Part shown: positions 1 through 6,902 of the stretch, piece after piece
How the letters are laid out: the number at the start of each line of letters is the position of its first letter
Position numbering within the stretch: position 1 is the first letter of the stretch
NCBI GenBank assembly: GCA_029977825.1
Contig: JAPOKD010000002.1
Coordinates: 1 to 37,318, forward strand
Direction: 5' to 3'
Origin: Planctomycetota bacterium
Lineage (GTDB): Bacteria > Planctomycetota > Planctomycetia > Pirellulales > Pirellulaceae
DNA length: 37,318 nucleotides
Made by a program: the position numbers and the translations under genes
The notes under the pieces: model-generated
What the model saw: the letters and a program-made list of their open reading frames with translations, nothing else
Database searches by the model: none
What the model was told of the DNA's origin: nothing

Positions 1-666
1 CAAGCCGGCGCCAGCGACATTTGCATCATCAACCGAAGTTACGATCGCGCCGTGGCACTGGCGAATACATTCAGTGCGGAGTCTGCACTATGGGATGATC
101 TTCAGGAGCAGATTGTGAGTGCGGATTTATTGATCGGCACACCCTCAGCGACTGAACCCATCTTGGACGAAGCAACATTCCAGCCGTTGCATGCCAAACG
201 CAAGAACCGGCTGCTATTGATTCTTGACTTGGCGGTACCCCGCGATTTTGAACCATCGATAGGTGAGTTATCGAATGTCTATTTATATGGGATCGATGAT
301 TTACAATCAGCCTGCGATCGCAATCGGCGCGAACGGCAAAAGGAGTGGCCCAAAGCCAAGCAGGTGATTTCAGAAGAGACGCAGCGATTCATGCAGGCGT
401 TCAATCACAAAGCAACCGGTCCTGTCATCCAGCGTCTACGAGAGCAAGCCCAGGATCTGAAAAAAGACGAACTGGATCGGTTGATCAACAAACTCCGGTT
501 GGAAGAACTTGATCCATCAGTTCAAAAAGAGATCGAGAAGTCCTTTGACCGGCTGATCAATAAACTGCTGCATCCTCCACTGGCATCTCTACGTGATGAC
601 GCAGCAGAGGGTCACCGTCGCGGTTTGCTTGAAGCACTGCGACATCTTTTCAACTTGGGCGAATGA
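1..666 (+). CDS. hemA: Glutamyl-tRNA reductase, C-terminal part (5' end outside window)
   Basis: The reading frame is open from base 1, so the start lies to the left of the window. HemA reduces glutamyl-tRNA to glutamate-1-semialdehyde with NADPH, the first step of C5 tetrapyrrole (heme) synthesis in the cytoplasm. The first visible residues end in IINRSYDRAVALA, which matches the NADPH-domain segment 'NRT..RA..LA' of the family. They are followed by the 'DLLIGTPSATEPIL' segment and the 'LLILDLAVPRDFEP' strand, equivalent to the family's 'iDlavPRdie'. The last 100 residues are helical and charged, as expected for the dimerisation domain, and contain 'RLREQAQDLKKDELDRL' and 'NKLLHPP', both typical of HemA C-termini. 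The gene is convergent with scpB, with about 140 bp and no clear hairpin between them. The catalytic cysteine domain is not in the window. Confidence 0.9.
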   Translation, partial: QAGASDICIINRSYDRAVALANTFSAESALWDDLQEQIVSADLLIGTPSATEPILDEATFQPLHAKRKNRLLLILDLAVPRDFEPSIGELSNVYLYGIDDLQSACDRNRRERQKEWPKAKQVISEETQRFMQAFNHKATGPVIQRLREQAQDLKKDELDRLINKLRLEELDPSVQKEIEKSFDRLINKLLHPPLASLRDDAAEGHRRGLLEALRHLFNLGE

Positions 667-806
667 CGCGTCTGACGACTGCTGCGGCCGCCTCAAGATC
701 CCGTCCCTGCAAGCCCGGTAAAACACTGGGCAAGAAGACGCGAGAAGCGGTGTTGGCATTGTCCTCTCAAAGAAATTGCGACTAGTGAAGAAGTGCCTGA
801 GGATGA

Positions 807-2009
807 TTACTCATTCCAGTCTTCGTCATCATCTTCCTGCTCTTCCCACTCTTCTTCTTCGTCATCGAACTCTTCATCGCCAACTTCATCGTCGACTTCT
901 TCCCAGCCGCCATCATCATCATCGAGGTCGTCGTCAGTGGATTCATCATCGTCGAGGTCGTCTTCTAGATCATCGTCCTCATCGAGATCATCATCATCGG
1001 AATCCAAATCATCGTCGGACGTTTCATCAGCGTCTTCATCGTCCCAGTCCTGGTCATCCCAGTCATCATCGTCATCGTCATCGTCATCGTAATATCCGTT
1101 CTCCTCATCCTCGATGACGGCTTGAGCAGCATCGGTGGCCGAGGTGGGTTCAGGCCGCTCGGATGTTGTTGCCATTGGGGCAAGAGCGGCTTGATCAATC
1201 TCTGGAAGAGTTGGAACGACTGTGTTACTCACAACGAGGTCCTTCTTTGATGTCGATAATTCATCAGGGTTTGAATTTTCGGGGTCGGGATCATCTTGCA
1301 AAGCTTGCCACTGAATTGCTGGCAATGCATCGATATTCGATAGTCCGAATAGTTGTAAAAAACGTTTGGTAGTTCCGTAAAGGTAGGGACGCCCTAACTC
1401 CTCGCTACGACCTACTATTCGAACTAAATCCTTCTCCATCGTTTGACGTAATAACTCACCACAACCGACCCCCCGAACCGCCTCGACATCGGCCCTCGAT
1501 ACAGGCTGACGATAGGCGACTACAGCAAGGGTTTCCATCATGGGTGTCGATAATCGTACAGGGGCTGGCAAGTGCCCCAATCGTGCGAGCCATGGTGACA
1601 GTGCCGACCTTGTCATCAGCCGGTATCCACCAGCAACCTGCTCCACACGAATCGCCCGCCCGTACTCCTCAAAAGTTGTGTTCAACTGGCGAATCAGTGT
1701 ACGAGCCTCAGTAGCGTCCGCCAAGTGAGCCATTTGACATAGTTTTCGTAGGCTTAGAGGTGTTTTTGCCAACAGCAAGACAGCCTCCAGCCTCATCCGC
1801 GAAACCCTTGGGTCGCTCGCTTCCTGAGGTTGCTGGGACTGACCTGACCGAAAATCGGTCGGATTTACCGTTTGGGTTACTCTATAAGGCCTCCACGGCA
1901 AGATTCTCCCAGCAGCGGCGGAAATCGAGCCTGCAGGCCTTGGCGATGCAATCGAGTTGCATGATTCACCAGACTTCCAGCAAACAGTAGGGGTTCGCGA
2001 ACGCATCAT
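807..2009 (-). CDS. scpB: Segregation and condensation protein B with long acidic tail
   Basis: ScpB is the winged-helix (kite) subunit of the SMC-ScpA-ScpB complex, which organises and segregates chromosomes. The conserved core spans about residues 70-230: 'RLEAVLLLAKTPLS', 'EARTLIRQLN', 'GGYRLMTR', 'METLAVVAYRQPVSRADVEAVRG', 'GRPYLYGTTKRFLQLFGL'. Residues 300-400 are a low-complexity tail made mostly of Asp and Glu with a few Trp, Tyr and Ser, including a run of nine Asp. Typical ScpB proteins are about 180-250 residues, so this one of 400 is unusually long. The N-terminal 65 residues do not look conserved and the first ATG has no clear ribosome binding site. An internal start is possible, but the next Met (residue 72) falls at the very start of the domain. 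scpA is not adjacent. The gene is divergent from the 2075 gene with 65 bp between them. Confidence 0.9.
   Translation of the reverse strand: MMRSRTPTVCWKSGESCNSIASPRPAGSISAAAGRILPWRPYRVTQTVNPTDFRSGQSQQPQEASDPRVSRMRLEAVLLLAKTPLSLRKLCQMAHLADATEARTLIRQLNTTFEEYGRAIRVEQVAGGYRLMTRSALSPWLARLGHLPAPVRLSTPMMETLAVVAYRQPVSRADVEAVRGVGCGELLRQTMEKDLVRIVGRSEELGRPYLYGTTKRFLQLFGLSNIDALPAIQWQALQDDPDPENSNPDELSTSKKDLVVSNTVVPTLPEIDQAALAPMATTSERPEPTSATDAAQAVIEDEENGYYDDDDDDDDDWDDQDWDDEDADETSDDDLDSDDDDLDEDDDLEDDLDDDESTDDDLDDDDGGWEEVDDEVGDEEFDDEEEEWEEQEDDDEDWNE
810..1112 (-). repeat. Trinucleotide-rich tract encoding the poly-Asp/Glu tail of ScpB
   Basis: On the plus strand the tract is rich in tca/tcg/atc triplets (many 'tcatcg' and 'tcatca' units, densest at about 906-1090). 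Read on the minus strand it gives GAT/GAC/GAA/GAG codons. Such imperfect triplet arrays can change length by slippage in whole codons without breaking the frame. The plus-strand reading is Ser-rich and open, but it is a mirror of the Asp codons and not a gene. Confidence 0.8.
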
Positions 2010-2074
2010 TGCTTACAGTAGACTGACGAGTACTTACTCCATTCACTACCCGAACATGCCCCAACAAAGCTCCT

Positions 2075-2797
2075 GTGTCCACCTCGGTTTCAACATCTGC
2101 TCAATCTGGAAAGTCATCGGCGAAGAGAAATCGCTCAATTCGAGTCTGGGTCTCCGTCTCGGCAGCGATCATTATTTGCGTTGTTCTGGGGCTTCTGATC
2201 CGGACTCAAGGTTTTGTCAGGGGCAGCGAATTCGCGCCAACGCACTTCGTCCAAAGAAGTTTCAGTTTCTACGAAATTCCATTTTTCCACTGGCAAATCA
2301 CGCCAATTCGTCGAAGTGATGACACCCCGCCTGCAGCCACCTATGTCAAAACCGCGCACCTTAAAAAATTGCCGTTGGCAAAGGCGAGTGTCTGGCATCT
2401 GGTTTCTTTATCCCGGGGAATCTCGGGAACAACCACTGCGGATGCGAATTTGCTCGTTGCGCAGCTGAAATTTAGCGAGAAAAGCGATCCCTACTGGGTC
2501 GATTGGAGCAAACAAAACCCAAAACAAGCCGCTATTCTTTGGCCAATCATCCAACGCTTGGCCGAGCGAGAACTTTATGTGTTCATACCGATGGTTTTCG
2601 CTACAGCTGATTCTCAGGACAGGAGCCCGGCGGAACTCCAAAAAATCCTCGACGAGCAACTGGCACAGGAGTATGTCAGCTTGATCAAGGACATGCGCGA
2701 AGCTGGAAATGTGACACTTGCAGCGACATTGCTGAGTGAAAGTTTGGCTGATTACCCGAATCATCCAGACCTTCAACGGCTCTCCATCAAGAAATGA
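2075..2797 (+). CDS. Single-pass membrane protein of unknown function
   Basis: The product is 240 residues and I do not recognise the family. A Lys/Arg-rich N-terminus (about residues 12-23) is followed by one hydrophobic segment at about 23-43 (VWVSVSAAIIICVVLGLLI). This fits a type II anchor with the remaining 200 residues outside the cytoplasm. The soluble part has no Cys-rich or catalytic motif that I can see. Its last 60 residues are helical ('LQKILDEQLAQEYVSLIKDMREAGNVTLAATLLSESLADYPNHPDLQRL') and resemble a degenerate TPR-like hairpin. The start is a GTG without a good Shine-Dalgarno sequence. The gene lies 45 bp upstream of the cysteine desulfurase on the same strand, so co-transcription is likely. 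Confidence 0.72.
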   Translation: MSTSVSTSAQSGKSSAKRNRSIRVWVSVSAAIIICVVLGLLIRTQGFVRGSEFAPTHFVQRSFSFYEIPFFHWQITPIRRSDDTPPAATYVKTAHLKKLPLAKASVWHLVSLSRGISGTTTADANLLVAQLKFSEKSDPYWVDWSKQNPKQAAILWPIIQRLAERELYVFIPMVFATADSQDRSPAELQKILDEQLAQEYVSLIKDMREAGNVTLAATLLSESLADYPNHPDLQRLSIKK

Positions 2798-2842
2798 GAT
2801 GGAAAGTGCAACGGACACGCATGACATGAAAGGAAAAATGGC

Positions 2843-4009
2843 GTGACGAAGGTCTACCTCGACAATAACGCCACAACGGCAATCGATCCGCGCGTTGCCA
2901 ACGTCATGTTGGATCAGTTTCTGGATGGTCCCAACAACGCTTCGAGTCAACACGCCTTCGGAAGACGTTCACGCGCACGTCTGGATGGTGCCATTGAGGC
3001 CATTGGTTCGTATTTGGGAACCCAACTGGATCAACCCGATGGAGCCAGATTGATCATTACCAGTGGTGGAACAGAATCGAACTATCAGGCGCTCACAGGG
3101 CTGACGGATCACGGAACGCTCGTTTTAAGCCGAATTGAACACCCCAGCGTGCTTGCGACCGCAAAATGGCTCGAACAGCAAGGACGCGTGATACGGTGGC
3201 TTGAGGTCGACCAGAATGGCCTGGTTCGGGTCGATCAACTGGAAACACTCATTTCATCGGATGGGCATGGCACCGCGTTGGTGTCACTCATGGCCGCCAA
3301 TAACGAGACGGGAGTCATTCAGCCAATCAGCCAGGCTGCTGAAATCTGCCAGAAGAAGGGCATCCCACTTCACGTCGATGCGACGCAAACCGTCGGAAAA
3401 TTGCCTCTGAATTTGAGTGATTCCGGTATCTCAGCGCTGACCTTTACCGCTCATAAATTTCACGGACCTGCCGGTGTTGGCGGCCTTTGGCTTGCACCAA
3501 ACATCAAAGTGGAGCCCGTTTTTCACGGTGGCGAACAGCAACTGGAGACCCGACCGGGTACCGAACCTGTCGCATTGGTCATCGGAATGGCCGAAGCTTT
3601 GAAATTGGCGGTCAATGAAATGGCGTCTACGACCGAACACTGTGAAACGCTGCGTGATCGTCTCGAAAATGGCCTGATTGAACGCCATTCCGACTTGGTC
3701 GTACAAGGCAATGTTCATGATCGTCTGCCGGGGACCAGTGCTATTTCGTTCCTGGAAACGGATCGTCAATCGATGCTGATGGCACTCGATATGGTGGGCA
3801 TTGCCTGCAGCAGCGGATCAGCTTGCAGCAGCGGCAGCAGTCCTCCCAGTCACGTCCTGACGGCCATGAAACGTCCAGAAAGTGAAATTGAGTCGACTCT
3901 TCGCTTTGGTGTCTCAAAGTTTTCCACTATTGAAGAAATTGATAAAGCAATCGACTCTATATCCAATGTATACAACAGGTTAAGAAATAAAACTTGTGTG
4001 GATAACTAG
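2843..4009 (+). CDS. Cysteine desulfurase, NifS/IscS family
   Basis: This PLP enzyme takes sulfur from L-cysteine as an enzyme persulfide, for Fe-S cluster assembly or tRNA thiolation. The 388-residue length is normal. Visible family motifs are 'VYLDNNATT' at the N-terminus, 'SGGTESN' near residue 74, 'MAANNETGVIQPI' near 150, 'HVDATQTVGK' near 177, and the PLP lysine at about Lys205 in 'FTAHKFHGPAGVGGLW'. The persulfide cysteine is about Cys328 in 'SSGSACSSGS', followed by 'SHVLTAM'. The start is GTG; an ATG five bases upstream is in another frame and stops at once. The C-terminus lacks the long IscU-docking tail of IscS, and no iscU-like gene is adjacent. mnmA elsewhere in the window is a possible sulfur acceptor pathway (inference). 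The last codons carry a perfect DnaA box. Confidence 0.93.
   Translation: MTKVYLDNNATTAIDPRVANVMLDQFLDGPNNASSQHAFGRRSRARLDGAIEAIGSYLGTQLDQPDGARLIITSGGTESNYQALTGLTDHGTLVLSRIEHPSVLATAKWLEQQGRVIRWLEVDQNGLVRVDQLETLISSDGHGTALVSLMAANNETGVIQPISQAAEICQKKGIPLHVDATQTVGKLPLNLSDSGISALTFTAHKFHGPAGVGGLWLAPNIKVEPVFHGGEQQLETRPGTEPVALVIGMAEALKLAVNEMASTTEHCETLRDRLENGLIERHSDLVVQGNVHDRLPGTSAISFLETDRQSMLMALDMVGIACSSGSACSSGSSPPSHVLTAMKRPESEIESTLRFGVSKFSTIEEIDKAIDSISNVYNRLRNKTCVDN
3997..4005 (-). promoter_or_regulatory. Perfect consensus DnaA box (TTATCCACA on minus strand)
   Basis: The plus strand reads TGTGGATAA, the exact complement of the consensus DnaA box. It sits inside the codons for the last residues (C-V-D-N) of the cysteine desulfurase, about 90 bp upstream of the dnaA start. 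A perfect 9-mer is expected by chance less than once in a window this size, and finding it just upstream of dnaA makes function likely, either as autoregulation of dnaA or as part of the origin. No cluster of further perfect boxes is visible here. Confidence 0.65.
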
Positions 4010-4092
4010 CATTATTTTGCTCGCTTTTCGCTCGCCGGCTCTTAGAATGGCATGATCTCCTTCGGAAGGCGATCCTCACTACCCGACTTCGA

Positions 4093-5220
4093 ATGCCATT
4101 CATGTCGACAGCTACACGCCCTGCTAATCAGGTTCACTCCTTTCCTCTCGAGCGTCCAATCGCGCGAGTACGGAAGCGAGCTGCGCAGATCCAGGGAGGT
4201 AGCTTGCCATATTTCATTGCCGGTGAAGAAAATCGGATGGTGCACTTCGTTGCCTCCTCGGAAACCTCAATCTTTGATTTGGGGAATCCATTGCTGCTTA
4301 TCGGCCCTAGTGGCAGCGGGAAAACCGCGATTGCTCTGCATCTTGCAGCCAGAGAGTCAAGTCGATCTCAAACGGGTGAACCCATGCCGGTTCTCTACTA
4401 CCCCGCAATAGACTTTGCCAGACTCTACGCAGAAGCGGTCGGCGCTGATGATCTTCCGCCCCTCCGTCAGGAAATCAATGACGCCCCAATTCTTGTCATC
4501 GATGATCTCCATCTGATAAATGACAAGTCAGCCGCTCAAGATGAGTTGGCCGCAAGAATCGAAGAACGTGTAACTCGAGGCTTGCCAACATTGTTGACGT
4601 GCAAACGCCTCCCCTCGGACATCAGAGGCATGCGTTCACTCCTCGTCAGCCGAGTCCTACCGGGCCTGACGATTCCCCTGGACATGCCTGCCGCTGCTGC
4701 CAGAGCTCAGTTACTCAGAGAGTTAGCTGTTCACCTTGATTTGGATATTGATGAGAAACTGTTCGATTTGCTTGATCGTAGACTGGAACCCCGCTTGCCA
4801 ACCCGCGCTCTCGAAGCAGCTCTGAAACAGGTTTCGCTTTGGTGTCGCATGCATGACGCTGTCCCAAGCGAAGACGCAATCATCTCGGCCGTAGCCGTGG
4901 TGGGCGAGCGTGAGGAGGTGTCGTTGGCGGCAATCGGTACAGCAGTAGCCCGCTATTTTAAGCTAAAAGTCGCTGATCTTCGCAGCAGTTCCCGTAAACA
5001 GAATCTGGTCCGGGCTCGATCGCTCGCAATGTTCATTGCGAGACAGTTAACATCCAAAAGCATGCAGCAAATTGGTGAATACTTTGGTGGTCGTGACCAC
5101 ACCACCGTTCTACATGCGATTCGTAAAACGGAATTGCTACTCGATTCTGACTCGGAACTGCAGCGTGCTGCTGAAGAAGTGCGGGAAAAATTCAGTGATG
5201 TCGAAGTTTTTGAACGGTGA
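4093..5220 (+). CDS. dnaA: Chromosomal replication initiator DnaA, short form lacking domains I-II
   Basis: DnaA binds DnaA boxes at oriC and, as an ATP-bound oligomer, opens the origin. The AAA+ domain has Walker A GPSGSGKT at 71-78, Walker B 'ILVIDDLH' at 133-140, and 'VSRVLPGLTIPL' near 185, equivalent to the family's 'SRF..GL' arginine-finger region. Domain IV at about 275-345 has 'VARYFKLKVADLRS', 'RARSLAMFIARQLT' and the diagnostic signature 'GGRDHTTVLHAIRK'. The protein is 375 residues against about 450-470 for typical DnaA. In E. coli the Walker A motif starts about 170 residues in, so roughly 100 residues corresponding to domains I and II are missing. Upstream sequence between the desulfurase stop and this start is only 83 bp, so no longer start is possible in frame. 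Met4 is an alternative start. dnaN follows after 382 bp. Confidence 0.93.
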   Translation: MPFMSTATRPANQVHSFPLERPIARVRKRAAQIQGGSLPYFIAGEENRMVHFVASSETSIFDLGNPLLLIGPSGSGKTAIALHLAARESSRSQTGEPMPVLYYPAIDFARLYAEAVGADDLPPLRQEINDAPILVIDDLHLINDKSAAQDELAARIEERVTRGLPTLLTCKRLPSDIRGMRSLLVSRVLPGLTIPLDMPAAAARAQLLRELAVHLDLDIDEKLFDLLDRRLEPRLPTRALEAALKQVSLWCRMHDAVPSEDAIISAVAVVGEREEVSLAAIGTAVARYFKLKVADLRSSSRKQNLVRARSLAMFIARQLTSKSMQQIGEYFGGRDHTTVLHAIRKTELLLDSDSELQRAAEEVREKFSDVEVFER

Positions 5221-5602
5221 ATAACACGTTACTCCTCTGTCAGATCGACGTCCACTTTCGGAACTTTGATAGCATGAATCGATCATTCGCATGTTCAAAG
5301 CTGTTCAAAAGAGCCGCTGTCTGCGACATAAACCCAACAGTACCCTAACCTGTTTTCCACAGCCATTGAAGTTTCATAAACCTATATACAGCTTAACCTT
5401 AGCTAAACTCAAGAGTTTCTCTCAACACTTCATTGCTGCGTATTACGATGAAGACGATAGATAAAATTAACTTATAGGGAAGAGCAAGATCTGGTCAGGT
5501 CAGTCAGGAACTTGACTTGGCCCCATGCACGAGAAGCATCAACTGGGTACAACATGCAAACCTGTTTGATAGAGAACGTCCACGGTATCGGTTTGCATTT
5601 CC
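5221..5602 (+). other. dnaA-dnaN intergenic region, candidate origin or promoter region
   Basis: No gene is supported in these 382 bp. The part from about 5370 to 5490 is clearly AT-rich compared with its flanks. It contains a one-mismatch DnaA box (5353-5361) and a small inverted repeat AAACTC-AA-GAGTTT at 5405-5418. It must hold the dnaN promoter unless dnaN is read through from dnaA. The dnaA-dnaN gap is a common oriC location in bacteria, but with only one near-consensus box the origin assignment is weak. A 77-codon frame starting at 5512 overlaps dnaN and is not a gene. Confidence 0.4.
5353..5361 (+). promoter_or_regulatory. Near-consensus DnaA box (TTTTCCACA)
   Basis: The 9-mer differs from TTATCCACA at the third position only. 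It lies about 130 bp downstream of dnaA and 240 bp upstream of dnaN, at the edge of the AT-rich stretch. One-mismatch boxes are expected several times by chance in a window this size, so position is the main argument. Confidence 0.35.
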
Positions 5603-6721
5603 ATGAAGATCACCTGCCAACGAGAATCACTGACCAACGCGTTTGCACTCGCGGCCAGCATTGCACCAGCACGATCGCCGAAAGAGATCCTGCAGAATGT
5701 GAAAGTCACCGCTGCTGGTGGCAAGATCACCTTGACCGCGACTGATATGGAAGTCGGGATTCGATTGGACTTGGAAGAAGGCGTCACAGTCGAAACGGAA
5801 GGCACTGCTTTGCTTCCCGTTCAGCGGACAATGGCCATCTTGCGAGAGAACAATGATGAGGTTCTGGAATTTGAAACTGATGAATCAGGGATTCGTGTCA
5901 AAGGGAAACGGAGCAAGTTCAAACTGCCTGGGAACAATCCTGACGAGTTCCCTGCTGTCGCTGGCTTTGACGAGGACAAGTATCACGTTCTTCCCACGCG
6001 ATTGTTCCGAGAGATGGTGAAACGTACGGTATTTGCAACTGATTCGGATAGCAGCCGGTTCGCACTGGGTGGCGTTCTTCTTGAAATGGAAGAAGAACGG
6101 GTCACAGCTGTTGGAACAGATGGACGACGATTGGCCCGTATGGAAGGAACTGGCGAGTCAGTTGGAGGTCATCAGACGACAGGGGCCAGCACAATCGTAC
6201 CCACTCGTGCGATTCAGTTGATCGAGCGGGCTTTGAACGACAAGGAAGAGACAGTCGATGTAGCAGCGAGAAATAATGATTTGATGGTTCGTACGCCTCA
6301 AGCCGTTATTTATTCACGATTGGTAGAGGGGCGTTACCCCAATTGGCGGCAGGTGTTTCCTGCCAGGGAAAATGCAGTTCAGTTGGACGTGACGGTAGGA
6401 CCGCTTTTTGCAGCGTTACGACAGGCAGCGATTGTGACGGATCACGAGAGTCGTGGAATTGATTTCACCTTTGCGAATGGAACCTTGACCATGGAAGCCA
6501 GCACAGCGGAAATTGGTGAGTCGCAGATTGAAATTCCCATTGCTTACGAGGGTGAGTCGATCACGATGACAATGGATCACCGTTATCTGGCTGATTTCTG
6601 CAAAGTTCTCGATAACGAAGTGAGTTTCATCATGGAGATCGAATCGGGTGCCGCTCCAGCCCTGCTGACGACTGATGATGGTTATGGTTACGTCATCATG
6701 CCGATGGCAAGGGACCGCTAG
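5603..6721 (+). CDS. dnaN: DNA polymerase III subunit beta (sliding clamp)
   Basis: The beta clamp is a ring-shaped dimer that tethers DNA polymerase III to the template. The product is 372 residues, close to the 366 of E. coli. It begins MKITCQRESLTNAF, then 'SIAPARSPKEILQNVKVTA', 'ITLTATDMEVGIRL', and 'ALLPVQRTMAILREN'. Domain 2 contains 'FATDSDSSRFALGGVLLEM' and 'VGTDGRRLARME'. The C-terminus ends 'YVIMPMARDR', equivalent to the family's 'y.vMPmR' that forms the binding pocket for clamp-interacting peptides. No Shine-Dalgarno sequence is visible before the ATG, but the N-terminal match fixes the start. dnaN is convergent with clpC. Confidence 0.95.
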   Translation: MKITCQRESLTNAFALAASIAPARSPKEILQNVKVTAAGGKITLTATDMEVGIRLDLEEGVTVETEGTALLPVQRTMAILRENNDEVLEFETDESGIRVKGKRSKFKLPGNNPDEFPAVAGFDEDKYHVLPTRLFREMVKRTVFATDSDSSRFALGGVLLEMEEERVTAVGTDGRRLARMEGTGESVGGHQTTGASTIVPTRAIQLIERALNDKEETVDVAARNNDLMVRTPQAVIYSRLVEGRYPNWRQVFPARENAVQLDVTVGPLFAALRQAAIVTDHESRGIDFTFANGTLTMEASTAEIGESQIEIPIAYEGESITMTMDHRYLADFCKVLDNEVSFIMEIESGAAPALLTTDDGYGYVIMPMARDR

Positions 6722-6848
6722 GTCGGCCAGACAGCGGCTTGAAAGCCGATAAGGCTTCTGTGGTACTCACAAATGACAAAAGTGTTTGTCGGCTGAACTG
6801 ACAGTCAGAGACGGTATCTAGCTTCCGTTTTTTGCCATGAACACAAAA

Positions 6849-6876
6849 AAAGCGGCGAATGGTAATTCGCCGCTTT
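6849..6876 (-). terminator. Intrinsic terminator of clpC
   Basis: A perfect 12-bp stem (AAAGCGGCGAAT / ATTCGCCGCTTT) encloses a 4-base loop (ggta). On the minus strand the G/C-rich stem runs straight into a T tract (TTTTTTT), which gives a textbook Rho-independent terminator about 25 bp after the clpC stop. On the plus strand the stem is followed by TTTAAAAATC, so it may also stop dnaN transcripts less efficiently. Confidence 0.88.
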
Positions 6877-6902
6877 AAAAATCTTTTGAGGTGATTCAGG
6901 AA

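Noticed and set aside
793-1092. Serine-rich 99-codon frame on the plus strand
   Set aside because: It is the mirror of the Asp/Glu codons of the ScpB tail (tca/tcg against GAT/GAC). Low complexity, no ribosome binding site.
4010-4092. Possible sigma-70 promoter for dnaA (TTGCTC ... TAGAAT)
   Set aside because: The spacing between the two boxes is about 20 bp, too long, and planctomycete promoter consensus is not secure enough to claim it.
5512-5745. 77-codon frame starting before dnaN
   Set aside because: It overlaps dnaN in another frame for most of its length and its residues are Cys/His/Arg-rich without family resemblance.
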